A DNA stretch of 64,000 nt from Nocardioides cynanchi (GCF_008761635.1 NZ_CP044344.1:1798001-1862000); one strand, 5' to 3'; shown: positions 25,484-33,923, numbered from the stretch's first letter. The notes: a model not told the origin generated them from the sequence alone. Translations and numbers: made by a program.

Positions 25484-28329
25484 GCTTGCTGGAGCAGCCG
25501 AGCATCTGGGACCCCGAGGTCGACTTCGGCACCCCGGCCGTCGTCGCCGACACCTCCGTCACGCTCACCATCGACGGCCGAGAGGTCGCCGTCCCCGCCG
25601 GCACGTCGGTGCTGCGCGCGGCGACCGAGGCCGGGGTGGCCATCCCGAAGCTGTGCGCGACCGACTCGCTCAAGGCCTTCGGCTCGTGCCGGATGTGTGT
25701 GGTCGAGGTCGACGGGGCCAAGGGCGTACCCGCCTCCTGCACCACCCCGTGCGCCGACGGCATGGTCGTCAGCACCCAGACCGACACCGTCCGCGAGCTC
25801 CGTCGCAACGTCATGGAGCTCTACCTCTCCGACCACCCGGAGGACTGCGACGGCTGTGCCCGCGGCAACTGCGAGATCCAGTCGCTGGCCGCCACGGTCG
25901 GCTCCGCCGAGGTGCGCTACGGCCGGCCGGAGACCCGCGACCAGGTCGCCCACCCCCAGCCGGTCGACCTCTCCAACCCCTACTTCGCCTTCGACGACTC
26001 CTCGTGCATCGTCTGCTCCCGCTGCGTGCGCGCCTGCGCCGACATCCAGGGCACCTTCGCACTCACCGTCGAGGGCCGCGGCTTCGACTCGAAGATCAGC
26101 GCGGGGGGCACGGACTTCCTCTCCTCGGAGTGCGTCTCCTGCGGCGCCTGCGTGCAGGCCTGCCCGACGTCGGCGCTGCAGGAGCACTCGATCGTCCAGC
26201 TCGGCATGCCGACCCGCTCGGTCGAGACGACCTGCGCCTACTGCGGCGTCGGCTGCTCGTTCCGGGCCGAGGTCCAGGGTGAGGGCGACGACGCGCAGGT
26301 CGTGCGGATGGTCCCGTCCAAGGCCGGACGCGCCAACGAGGGACACAGCTGCGTCAAGGGCAGGTTCGCCTACGGCTACGCCTCGCACCGCGACCGCCAG
26401 CTCTCGCCGATGGTGCGCGACACGATCGACGACGAGTGGCGCACCGTCTCGTGGGACGAGGCGATCGCCCGGGTGGCCACCGGCTTCCAGGCGCTCCAGG
26501 CCGAGCACGGCGTCGGCGCGATCGGCGGCATCTCGTCCAGCCGCTGCACCAACGAGGAGGTGTACGTCGTCCAGAAGATGGTGCGCGCGGCCTTCGGCAA
26601 CAACAACATCGACACCTGCGCCCGGGTCTGCCACTCCCCTACCGGCTACGGGCTCAAGCAGACCTTCGGCACCTCCGCCGGCACCCAGGACTTCCGCTCG
26701 GTGGAGAAGGCCGACGTGATCCTGCTGATCGGCGCCAACCCCACCGACGCCCACCCGGTCTTCGCCTCCCGGATGAAGCGACGGCTGCGCGAGGGCGCCC
26801 GGCTGATCGTGGCCGACCCACGGCGGATCGCCCTGGTCCGCAGCCCGCACGTCGAGGCGTCGTACCACCTGCCGGTGCTGCCGGGCTCCAACGTGGCCTT
26901 CGTCAACGCGATGGCCCACGTGATCGTCTCCGAGGGTCTCCACGACGAGGAGTTCGTGCGCGAGCGCTGCGAGGACGCCGACGACTACCTCGCCTTCATC
27001 GCCGACCCGGCCAACTCCCCCGAGGCGATGGCCGGCGCCACCGGTGTCGACCCCGACCAGCTTCGGGCGGCCGCCCGGGTCTTCGCCACCGCCGGCAACG
27101 CCGCGATCTACTACGGGCTCGGCGTCACCGAGCACTCGCAGGGCTCGACGATGGTGATGGGGATGGCCAACCTGGCCATGGTCACCGGCAACATCGGTCG
27201 CGAGGGCGTCGGCGTGAACCCGCTGCGCGGCCAGAACAACGTCCAGGGCTCCTGCGACATGGGCTCCTTCCCGCACGAGTTCCCCGGCTACCGCCACGTC
27301 TCCGAGGACGCCGTCCGCGGCATCTACGAGGAGCTGTGGGGCCGCACGCTCGACCCCGAGCCGGGCCTGCGGATCCCGAACATGTTCGACTCCGCCCTCG
27401 CCGGCACGTTCCGCGGGCTCTACGTCCAGGGTGAGGACATCGCCCAGTCCGACCCCAACACCCAGCACGTCGAGGCGGCGCTGCGGGCGATGGACCTCGT
27501 CGTCGTGCAGGACCTCTTCCTCAACGAGACCGCCCGGTTCGCCCACGTCTTCCTGCCCGGTACGTCGTTCCTCGAGAAGGACGGCACCTTCACCAACGCC
27601 GAGCGGCGGATCAACCGGGTCCGGCCGGTCTTCGCCTCCAAGGTCGGCATGGACGAGTGGGAGATCACCTGCGCGATCGGCCGGGCGATGGGCTTCGACA
27701 TGTCGTACGCCGCGGCGTCGGAGATCATGGACGAGATCGCCGCCACCACCCCGACCTTCGCCGGCGTCTCGTTCGCACGCCTCGACGAGGTCGGCTCGAT
27801 GCAGTGGCCGGTCTTCGACTCCTCCTCCACCGGTACGCCGACGATGCACGTCGGCGAGTTCGTGCGCGGCAAGGGCCGGCTGATCGAGACCGTCTTCGTG
27901 CCGACGACCGAGCGGTCCACGCGGAAGTTCCCGCTGATCCTGACCACCGGCCGGATCCTCAGCCAGTACAACGTGGGCGCCCAGACTCGTCGTACGGCCA
28001 ACAACACCTGGCACCCCGAGGACATCCTCGAGATCCACCCGGCCGACGCCGAGGTGCGCGGGATCTCCACCGGCGACCTGGTCGACCTGTCGAGCCGGGT
28101 CGGCTCGACGACGCTGCGCGCCCAGGTCTCGGAGCGGATGCCGGCCGGCGTGGTCTACACCACCTTCCACCACCCGGTGACCGGCGCCAACGTGGTGACG
28201 ACCGAGAACTCCGACTGGGCCACCAACTGCCCGGAGTACAAGGTCACCGCGGTCCAGGTGGGGGTCGCCAACGCCCGGGGTGACGCGGCGGTGGCGGAGG
28301 CCCGCGAGCCCGCCGAGACCCACGCATGA
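25480..28329 (+). CDS. fdsA: NAD-dependent formate dehydrogenase alpha subunit (molybdopterin, Fe-S)
   Basis: The 949-aa catalytic subunit starts at ATG 25480. A plant-type [2Fe-2S] domain has C59, C70, C73 and C87. The NuoG-like His-Cys cluster is in DHPEDCDGCARGNC. Two ferredoxin-type [4Fe-4S] motifs follow (CIVCSRCVRAC, CVSCGACVQAC), then the Mo-domain cluster CAYCGVGC. The Mo ligand is C384 in ARVCHSP: cysteine, not selenocysteine, with the catalytic His next to it. The C-terminal part is the molydopterin-binding barrel. The reaction is formate to CO2, or the reverse, with bis-MGD. Sulfur-insertion chaperone genes fdsC/fdhD are not in the window. Confidence 0.94.
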   Translation: MSLLEQPSIWDPEVDFGTPAVVADTSVTLTIDGREVAVPAGTSVLRAATEAGVAIPKLCATDSLKAFGSCRMCVVEVDGAKGVPASCTTPCADGMVVSTQTDTVRELRRNVMELYLSDHPEDCDGCARGNCEIQSLAATVGSAEVRYGRPETRDQVAHPQPVDLSNPYFAFDDSSCIVCSRCVRACADIQGTFALTVEGRGFDSKISAGGTDFLSSECVSCGACVQACPTSALQEHSIVQLGMPTRSVETTCAYCGVGCSFRAEVQGEGDDAQVVRMVPSKAGRANEGHSCVKGRFAYGYASHRDRQLSPMVRDTIDDEWRTVSWDEAIARVATGFQALQAEHGVGAIGGISSSRCTNEEVYVVQKMVRAAFGNNNIDTCARVCHSPTGYGLKQTFGTSAGTQDFRSVEKADVILLIGANPTDAHPVFASRMKRRLREGARLIVADPRRIALVRSPHVEASYHLPVLPGSNVAFVNAMAHVIVSEGLHDEEFVRERCEDADDYLAFIADPANSPEAMAGATGVDPDQLRAAARVFATAGNAAIYYGLGVTEHSQGSTMVMGMANLAMVTGNIGREGVGVNPLRGQNNVQGSCDMGSFPHEFPGYRHVSEDAVRGIYEELWGRTLDPEPGLRIPNMFDSALAGTFRGLYVQGEDIAQSDPNTQHVEAALRAMDLVVVQDLFLNETARFAHVFLPGTSFLEKDGTFTNAERRINRVRPVFASKVGMDEWEITCAIGRAMGFDMSYAAASEIMDEIAATTPTFAGVSFARLDEVGSMQWPVFDSSSTGTPTMHVGEFVRGKGRLIETVFVPTTERSTRKFPLILTTGRILSQYNVGAQTRRTANNTWHPEDILEIHPADAEVRGISTGDLVDLSSRVGSTTLRAQVSERMPAGVVYTTFHHPVTGANVVTTENSDWATNCPEYKVTAVQVGVANARGDAAVAEAREPAETHA

Positions 28330-28574
28330 GCTCGTTGGTCACGCCCGAGGCGCGGATGGGCAACGACATCGCGCGCCAGTTCGGCCACCTGCCTGCCGAC
28401 GAGGCGGCCGACACGATCGCCCGGCACATCGAGACGTTCTGGGACCCCGCCATGCGGCGTACCCTCGAAGGCCTGGCCGCGGCCCACGACGACACCCTCG
28501 ACCCGCTCGTCGCCGACGCCGCCGGCCGGCTGGCGGCCCACGCCACCCGGTCCGAGCCGGACGCCCAGCCGTAG
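28326..28574 (+). CDS. fdsD: Formate dehydrogenase delta subunit
   Basis: The 82-aa small protein matches the FdsD family: MGNDIARQFGHLPADEAADTIARHIETFWDP-type sequence (shown in part), with a conserved N-terminal helix ending in FWDPAMR. It has no cofactor motif. FdsD is part of the FdsABGD complex in several bacteria and supports assembly or stability. The start ATG overlaps the fdsA stop. It ends the operon, right before a strong bidirectional hairpin. Confidence 0.88.
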   Translation: MSSLVTPEARMGNDIARQFGHLPADEAADTIARHIETFWDPAMRRTLEGLAAAHDDTLDPLVADAAGRLAAHATRSEPDAQP

Positions 28575-28578
28575 CTGC

Positions 28579-28608
28579 CCCGGCTCCAGGTGCGACCGTG
28601 GAGCCGGG
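28579..28608. terminator. Bidirectional terminator between fdsD and the kinase-aminotransferase gene
   Basis: CCCGGCTCCA (28579-28588) and TGGAGCCGGG (28599-28608) are perfect 10-bp arms with a 10-nt loop. They fill the 34-nt gap between two convergent stops. Confidence 0.75.
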
Positions 28609-30897
28609 TCAGCCGCCGTCGCGGAGGGTCGCCGCCAGCACCTCGACCAGCAGGTCGACGTGCTCGTCGCCGATCACCAGCGGTGGCCGGATCTTGAGCG
28701 ACGCCCTCGACCGGGCGGTGCGACCGATCAGCACTCCCCGCTCCCGCATCCCCTCCACCACCCGTGCGGCGCGAGGCGCGTCCGGCCGTCCGGTCGCCGG
28801 GTCGACGAGGTCGAGGGCGATCGCGAGCCCCCAGCCGCTCACCTCGCCGACCTGGGGGTCGCCGGCAGCGACCTCGCGCAACCGGGTGAGCAGCCGCGCG
28901 CCGGTTCGCGCGACGTGGCTCACCACCTGCTCGTCGGCCAGGGTCCGGAGCACCGCGATCGCGGCCGCGCAGGCAGCGGTGCCGCCGCCGAAGGTGCTGA
29001 AGTAGTCGGTGCTCGCCACGAACGGGTCGATCAGCTCCGCGGGGCCACAGACGGCGGCCACGGGATAGCCGTTGCCCATCGGCTTGCCCAGGGTGACCAG
29101 GTCCGCGGGCACGTCGCCGGCCACGAAGCTCCACAGGTGGTCGCCGGTCCGGCCGTGCCCGGCCTGCACCTCGTCCGCGACGTACAGCCCGCCGGCCGCG
29201 TGCACGAGGGCGGCGGCCTGGGCCGTCCAGGCGTGCGCGGGCCCGCGCACCCCGTCGCTGGTGAACACCCCGTCGACCAGCATCGCGGCCACGCCGTGGC
29301 CTCCGGCCTCGAGGCTCCCGAGCGCTGCGGCCACCTCGGACGATGGCGCCGGCGGCGGTTCCACCAGGCGGATGTGGGGTGGCGGCGGGGCCGCACCCCA
29401 GCTCTCGGGCGAGAACGCGAACGTCGCCTCCGTGACCCCGTGGTAGGCCCAGGACGTGACGATCCCGCCGGAAGCACCGGTGGCGTGGCGCGCGATCCGC
29501 CAGGCCAGGTCGTTGGCCTCGCTGCCGGAGTTCACCAGCAGGACGCGGTCGAAGCGGTCGGGCAGGGTCTCCAGCAGGCGTTCGGCGAGCTCGATGGGCG
29601 CCTCCTGGAGATAGCGGCTGTTGGTGTTGAGCGTGGCGAGCTGGGTGCTGACCGCCTCGACGACCGCCGGGTGGGAGTGTCCGAGCACCGGCACGTTGTT
29701 GTAGGCGTCCAGGTAGCGCCGTCCGTCCGCACCCTCCAGGAAGAGCCCGTGCCCGCTCACGAGGTGGACCGGATCGGTGTAGCTGAGCTCGAGGCCGCCC
29801 AACAGGTGGGAGCGGGCTCGGAGCAGGTCCGCGGTGGAACGGCGCGGCGCCAGCGAGCCGCCCTCGGCCCGGCCCGCCGGCACGGACGCCGCGGCCGTGA
29901 GCCGACGGGTCAGGGTGTCCAGGCCGACATCGAGCATGCCCTCCAGCTGGCGGTGGGCCTCCTCGTCGATCTCCGGAGCGGAGCCCTGCTGCTGGGTCCG
30001 CCAGGCGGTGATCAGGATCGCGGCCGCGTAGCGACCCGCGATCAGGTCGGCGAGCAGCGCGACCTCCTCCGGCTCGAGCGGCGTGGTGGCGGCGTACCCG
30101 GCGACGACCTCGTGCGCGAGGTCCAGGCCGTCGGTGCGTCCGCTGAGCACGTCGGCGGTCGCCACGGCCAGGTCGCAGACGAGTGCGGTGGTGGTCAGGT
30201 CCCCGAAGTCTGTGATGCCGGTGACCACCAGGTCGTCGTCGACCAGCACGTTGGTGGGGGCGAGGTCGTTGTGCACCACCTGGGCGCGCATCATGCGCAG
30301 CTTCGGGGCGACCCGTGCGTCGAAGCGGTCCAGCACCGTCCGCACCGCTGCACGCCGGCTTTCCTCGACCGCCGAGAGCCACGGTCGCAGCTGCGGGAGC
30401 CGGCGGAGGTCCCAGGCGATCGGGTACGACGCGGCTTCGTGCACGAAGCCGCGCAGGGCCAGTCCGAGGCGGGCCGACGTCCGGCCCCAGGCGCGCAGGT
30501 GCTCCGGGCCCAGCTCCCCGGGCTCCGGATGCCGGCCCTCCAGCCAGGTCGTCACCCAGGCCAGGGAACGACGCCCGTCGACGCCGGTCAGCGTCACCCA
30601 CGGGTCGCCCTGCCGGGTGGGCAGGACCCGCGAGACCGGCAGGTCCGGCGCCACGGCGCGAATGTGCTCCATCGCCGACTGCTGCAGGTCCACCACCCCG
30701 GCGCCGTCCGCGGAGTTGTGCACCTTCAGCAGGTAGCGACCCTCGGCGGTGTCGACGCGGAAGTTCCGGTCCCGCTCGCCGTGGAGAGGGGTGAGGCTCC
30801 CCTCGATGCCCCACCGGGCGGCCAGCCCCTCGTGCAGCTGCACGGGGTCGAGCTCCGGAGCGGGCACGGTCAGGGGATCGTTCGTCGACGCTGTCAC
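28609..30897 (-). CDS. Fusion of APH-type kinase and class III aminotransferase (phospho-lyase-like)
   Basis: The 762-aa protein has an N-terminal aminoglycoside/choline-kinase fold (about 20-345): nucleotide-binding K58 in YLLKVHN, Brenner-type HND (209-211) in VVHNDLAPTN, and D230 in TDFGD. Residues about 365-760 are a class III PLP enzyme with NSGSEANDLAWR, VADEVQAGHGRTG and Schiff-base K605 in TLGKPMGNG. The family includes human hydroxylysine kinase and the phospho-lyases AGXT2L1/2, separate proteins known as fusions in bacteria. The expected chemistry is phosphorylation of an amino alcohol, then elimination of phosphate and ammonia to an aldehyde. It is a single-gene unit next to, but convergent with, fds. 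The substrate is unknown. Confidence 0.88.
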   Translation of the reverse strand: MTASTNDPLTVPAPELDPVQLHEGLAARWGIEGSLTPLHGERDRNFRVDTAEGRYLLKVHNSADGAGVVDLQQSAMEHIRAVAPDLPVSRVLPTRQGDPWVTLTGVDGRRSLAWVTTWLEGRHPEPGELGPEHLRAWGRTSARLGLALRGFVHEAASYPIAWDLRRLPQLRPWLSAVEESRRAAVRTVLDRFDARVAPKLRMMRAQVVHNDLAPTNVLVDDDLVVTGITDFGDLTTTALVCDLAVATADVLSGRTDGLDLAHEVVAGYAATTPLEPEEVALLADLIAGRYAAAILITAWRTQQQGSAPEIDEEAHRQLEGMLDVGLDTLTRRLTAAASVPAGRAEGGSLAPRRSTADLLRARSHLLGGLELSYTDPVHLVSGHGLFLEGADGRRYLDAYNNVPVLGHSHPAVVEAVSTQLATLNTNSRYLQEAPIELAERLLETLPDRFDRVLLVNSGSEANDLAWRIARHATGASGGIVTSWAYHGVTEATFAFSPESWGAAPPPPHIRLVEPPPAPSSEVAAALGSLEAGGHGVAAMLVDGVFTSDGVRGPAHAWTAQAAALVHAAGGLYVADEVQAGHGRTGDHLWSFVAGDVPADLVTLGKPMGNGYPVAAVCGPAELIDPFVASTDYFSTFGGGTAACAAAIAVLRTLADEQVVSHVARTGARLLTRLREVAAGDPQVGEVSGWGLAIALDLVDPATGRPDAPRAARVVEGMRERGVLIGRTARSRASLKIRPPLVIGDEHVDLLVEVLAATLRDGG

Positions 30898-30979
30898 GAC
30901 AGCAGTCTGCCGGGCCGCGGCACCCGAGCGGCTGCGGCCCGCCGCGGCCGCGCGGGCCCCCTGACCGCGGCAGCAACGC

Positions 30980-31378
30980 TCAGAGCGAGATCGTGCCGCG
31001 GCAGACGTCGCCGGTGGCCCGTCGTACGGCGCGGAAGGTGAGGTGGTCGGCCCCGGCCCGGTTGGCCAGCCGACGCTGCACCGTGAACGAGCCGCTGGCG
31101 CCGGCCGTGGTGCCCGCGCCCTTCGCGGCGGTGCGGCCGTCGTGCCGGATCGTCCAGTCCCACACCTGACCCACGTGGTTGCTGTCGACCTCGGCCTCGA
31201 CCTCGATCCGGGCGTTGGAGTGCTTCGCCTTCAGGTGCCAGACCGCGGCGCCGCCACACCCGCCGTGGGCGCTGACTCCGCCACCTCCCGAGTGGCTGGC
31301 CAGGGCGGGGGCCGTGGCCGCGAGCGGCAGGGCCAGGCCCGTGAGGGCGACGGCGGCGAGTGCTGTGCGAGTCTTCAT
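30980..31378 (-). CDS. Small secreted protein of unknown function
   Basis: The 132-aa protein has a clear Sec signal peptide (MKTRTALAAVALTGLALPLA, cleavage near ALA-S at 27). The mature part of about 105 residues starts Gly/His-rich with one Cys (HGGCGG) and ends with another (DVCRG), which could form a disulfide. The middle (VEAEVDSNHVGQVWDWTIRH) suggests a small beta-sandwich. Start ATG 31378 has GAGGAG upstream inside a hairpin. It lies downstream of the secreted beta-propeller gene on the same strand. I do not recognise the family. Confidence 0.72.
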   Translation of the reverse strand: MKTRTALAAVALTGLALPLAATAPALASHSGGGGVSAHGGCGGAAVWHLKAKHSNARIEVEAEVDSNHVGQVWDWTIRHDGRTAAKGAGTTAGASGSFTVQRRLANRAGADHLTFRAVRRATGDVCRGTISL

Positions 31379-31389
31379 GACGGTCTCCT

Positions 31390-31490
31390 CGAGATGGTGG
31401 TCGATGTGTCCCACCACCATCTCGACGCCGAGGTCGGAGTCGCCATTGGTCGTCGGTGCTACGACGTCTGGTCCGGTCGGACTCCGACCG
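31390..31490 (-). promoter_or_regulatory. Structured leader with alternative hairpins before the small secreted protein gene
   Basis: In minus-strand RNA, 31490-31474 forms a tight hairpin (arms of 8 nt, TCCGACCG type). The 10-mer at 31441-31432 (GACTCCGACC) can instead pair with 31489-31480, so the two folds exclude each other. A third hairpin pairs 31424-31414 with 31400-31390 (11 bp) and abuts the GAGGAG ribosome site. The layout suggests attenuation or translation control, or simply a terminator for the upstream gene. Confidence 0.4.
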
Positions 31491-31514
31491 TCTCGATCCG
31501 CGGCTCGACCGGGG

Positions 31515-32798
31515 TCACGAGGTGGGCAGCAGTGCCAGCCGCTCGTGGGTCTCGCCGCCGATGGTCGTCGTGTCCGAGGCCACCCACAGTCCCGCGGAGG
31601 TGAGCAGGAGATCCTTGCCGCCCACGCCCAGTGCCTTGACCGGGTCCCACGGGAGCGCCAGGCCGGTGACCGGGTCGATCGCCCCGATTCCGCGTCGGGA
31701 CGCGCAGCCGGGGCCGCAGGTGTCCTTGCCGAGCGGGTTGTCGAGCCAGCGGTTGTGACCCTGCACGTAGACCGCGGCATCGGTGACCACCACGGACTGG
31801 AGCGTGTCTCCCCCGGTGTAGTTGATCCAGGTCGGACTTGCTGGGTGGGCGGTGCCGGTCTCGAACCGGGCCACCGCGTCGCAGACCGTGCTTCCCAGGT
31901 CGGCCGGGCGCGACACGAACCCGCTGCCGTCCACAGCGAACCATCTGCCGTTGGGCGAGAAGTCCACGTCCCGCAGGTTGTCGATCCAGCGACGGCTCGA
32001 GCATCGACGTGCCAGCGGGTGGTAGTACCACGGGTCCAGGGTGCCCCGGTGAGGGCGCAGGTCGACCATGAAGGCCCGGGCCCGAGCGCGACCGTTGACG
32101 GTGAGGAAGTTGCCCACGGCGACGAGGCGGTTGCGGCGAGGGCTGATCGCGAACCGGTACACCCGGGGCGCGGCCCCGCCACGCCCGTCCAGGTCGCCCG
32201 CGACGTGCAACCGCAGGTAGCGGGTCGTCCTGCCGGTGTGGAAGTCCAGCGCCTTCAGCCGCCCGGAGAACTCCCCGCCGACGATCAGCCGGTGGTGGGC
32301 GAACTGCGCTTCGCGGACCGCGCCGGTCAGATGTGCGTCGAAGCGTCGATCGACCACCCCGGTGGTGGGGTTGATCTTGACCAGCCCGCGACGGCTCACG
32401 CCGTTGAAGACCGAGAAGGTCCCCCCGACGTACAGCGAGCCGCGGTGGTAGGCGATCGCCCAGACGTTGCCGTTCGTGGTCACCGACAGCGGGTTGATCG
32501 CCCCGGTGGTGGCGGAGAAGGAGAACAGACTCTTGCGGCGGAAGGTGGCGGAGCGGTCAGCGGTCTGCACCGTGGTGAAGTTGCCGCCGACGAACATGGT
32601 GTCACCGACCTGGGCCAGCTGGTAGACCGCCCGGTAGGAGCCCGTCCCACCCAGGACACGAGGGGTCCAGTCCGCAGGGTCGGACGACACCACGGTGCTC
32701 TGGTGCACCGGCGAACCGAGAGCGGGAAGCCCCACCCCCACCATGACTGCCGTCGCCAAGCAGACGGCGCGCAGCCGACGCACACTCACATTACGCAT
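31515..32798 (-). CDS. Secreted beta-propeller protein (delta-60-repeat-like)
   Basis: The 427-aa protein has a signal peptide (RRLRAVCLATAVMVGVGLPALG, hydrophobic core about 10-28) and repeated blades. Their spacing is about 50-60 residues, with units such as MFVGGNFTTVQ, LYVGGTFSVFNG, LIVGGEFSG and LVAVGNFLTVNG, each followed by A-D-like turns. These VGG.F motifs are typical of delta-60/beta-propeller repeats of actinobacterial secreted proteins. Four cysteines near the C-terminal half (RRCSSRR, STVCDAV, TCGPGCASR) may form disulfides. No catalytic motif is seen; a binding or surface role is likely. Confidence 0.78.
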   Translation of the reverse strand: MRNVSVRRLRAVCLATAVMVGVGLPALGSPVHQSTVVSSDPADWTPRVLGGTGSYRAVYQLAQVGDTMFVGGNFTTVQTADRSATFRRKSLFSFSATTGAINPLSVTTNGNVWAIAYHRGSLYVGGTFSVFNGVSRRGLVKINPTTGVVDRRFDAHLTGAVREAQFAHHRLIVGGEFSGRLKALDFHTGRTTRYLRLHVAGDLDGRGGAAPRVYRFAISPRRNRLVAVGNFLTVNGRARARAFMVDLRPHRGTLDPWYYHPLARRCSSRRWIDNLRDVDFSPNGRWFAVDGSGFVSRPADLGSTVCDAVARFETGTAHPASPTWINYTGGDTLQSVVVTDAAVYVQGHNRWLDNPLGKDTCGPGCASRRGIGAIDPVTGLALPWDPVKALGVGGKDLLLTSAGLWVASDTTTIGGETHERLALLPTS

Positions 32799-32933
32799 CC
32801 AGAAACCCCCGTTGCCCCCGGCAGGATACCCGTCGCCGCGCCCCCTCGGCCGATCCGATACGAACTCGGCACCAACGGCCGGCGAGTCACCGGAGCGAGT
32901 GTCGCTCTCCTCGAGATCGAGTCAGACATATCT

Positions 32934-32965
32934 CAGGCCCGGAATCACGCTGGATTCCGGGCCTG
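32934..32965 (-). terminator. Strong terminator following the tRNA 3' fragment
   Basis: Thirteen-bp perfect arms CAGGCCCGGAATC (32934-32946) and GATTCCGGGCCTG (32953-32965) have a 6-nt loop. On the minus strand the hairpin comes 8 nt after the end of the tRNA fragment, as expected for the original tRNA gene's own terminator. Confidence 0.8.
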
Positions 32966-32973
32966 AACTTGGG

Positions 32974-33008
32974 TAGCGGGGGCAGGATTTGAACCTGCGA
33001 CCTCTGGG
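32974..33008 (-). pseudogene. 3' portion of a tRNA gene (initiator tRNA-Met-like), attachment-site remnant
   Basis: Read on the minus strand: CCCAGAGGTC, then a perfect T-arm GCAGG-TTCAAAT-CCTGC, then the acceptor 3' strand CCCCGCT and discriminator A. The TTCAAAT loop and 5-bp T-stem are canonical. The 5' half (acceptor, D-arm, most of the anticodon arm) is missing: the sequence past 33008 cannot pair as a tRNA. From memory the retained part equals actinobacterial initiator tRNA-Met. Such 3' pieces are the att core left at the distal edge of elements integrated by tyrosine recombinases. Confidence 0.75.
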
Positions 33009-33299
33009 AGTATTCAGGACCTCGCCGGTCACTGCCCGTCAGGCCAGGAACAAGCCGATTCACGCTCAACGGTGCGGGATCAGCCGCTCTGACACTGCCG
33101 ACTGTAACCCACTGGAACTCCCCCGGGCTGTCCCAATCTGGACAGTAGATGGACACCGGATCAAGACTGCCAAACCAACCACGATCTGGCGCACAACCGT
33201 CCCAGACAGCCAACTCCAACGCCCTCTCATACCTGGTGGAACGATCGTGGTCAGGACACGTGCGTGGCCGCGCAGGGACCGAGGTCTGTGGTGGTCACG
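33009..33299. other. Gene-free stretch at the proposed island edge
   Basis: These 291 bases next to the tRNA fragment have lower GC than the surroundings and no convincing coding frame. A minus-strand frame running through the tRNA piece (about 32,887-33,219) is not protein-like. It may be decayed mobile-element sequence. No integrase, inverted repeat or transposase trace was found. Confidence 0.45.
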
Positions 33300-33815
33300 T
33301 CAGATGCCCCACTCGTGCAGACGTGGGTCGCGGCTGGCGGCGGGGCGGCCAGCCGGGTAGAGATCGGCGGTGGCGGCCTCGTTGAACGGGGTCAGGGCCG
33401 CCATGAGCGCGTCCCGGTCGGTACCGGACATGCGGGCCACGATCTCTGCGAGCTCCTGCTCGCGACGTTCCATCAGCTGCTCGACGAAGGTCCACCCCTT
33501 TCGGGTGAGGGTGAGCACGCGCTGTCGGCGGTCGGCGGTCAGCTCGCCGCGGTCGACGAACCCGGCCGAGACCAGCCGGTCGCAGGTGCGGCTGGCGTTG
33601 GACGCGTTGACGCTGAGTCCCTCGGCGACAGCCGACAGGTTGAGGGGCTCGCCGGTCCACAGCAGGACCAGGACCCGCATCTGCGTGACCGAGACGGAGG
33701 CGTCGACGCTCTCCAGGGAGCGGACCATGGCCGCGGCCACCGCCCGGCTGGCCAGCATCAGCGGCGTGATGTCGATGCGGGAGTCGGGCGCGGCGGCGCG
33801 GGTGGAAACGGGCAC
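33300..33815 (-). CDS. MarR-family regulator (SNASR type)
   Basis: The 171-aa protein starts at GTG 33815; the frame continues upstream but with unlikely sequence, and no strong Shine-Dalgarno is seen for either choice. The winged helix has LNLSAVAEGLSVNASNASRTCDRL as recognition region (quoted in part: SNASRTCDRL), then the wing TADRRQRVLTLT and a C-terminal dimer helix. Two other MarR proteins in the window share the SNASR-x-C-x-RL recognition helix. It diverges from narK and the nitrate reductase operon, so control of nitrate respiration or self-control is likely. The ligand is unknown. Confidence 0.85.
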   Translation of the reverse strand: MPVSTRAAAPDSRIDITPLMLASRAVAAAMVRSLESVDASVSVTQMRVLVLLWTGEPLNLSAVAEGLSVNASNASRTCDRLVSAGFVDRGELTADRRQRVLTLTRKGWTFVEQLMERREQELAEIVARMSGTDRDALMAALTPFNEAATADLYPAGRPAASRDPRLHEWGI

Positions 33816-33825
33816 GGGCCGACTG

Positions 33826-33888
33826 TAGGTCCCTGCAGGGGACGCGACTCCAGTCCATCTACCCGTCGCGAGAGGACTTAGGTCCCTG
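33826..33888. promoter_or_regulatory. Direct repeats TAGGTCCCTG upstream of marR
   Basis: The 10-mer TAGGTCCCTG occurs at 33826-33835 and 33879-33888, 53 bp (about five helical turns) apart. The first copy overlaps the palindrome CCCTGCAGGG (33831-33840). They lie just upstream of the marR start in the marR-narK gap. They are candidate regulator sites. Confidence 0.4.
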
Positions 33889-33923
33889 ACCGCAACCACT
33901 GCGAGCCAGCAAAGGTGGTACCA

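Noticed and set aside
25123-28323. A 1066-codon minus-strand open frame
   Set aside because: It lies opposite fdsB/fdsA, whose frames carry all cofactor motifs; the antisense product is low-complexity.
32887-33219. A minus-strand frame through the tRNA fragment as an integrase end
   Set aside because: The translation lacks tyrosine-recombinase residues; the SQVQILPP part is just the translated tRNA 3' end.
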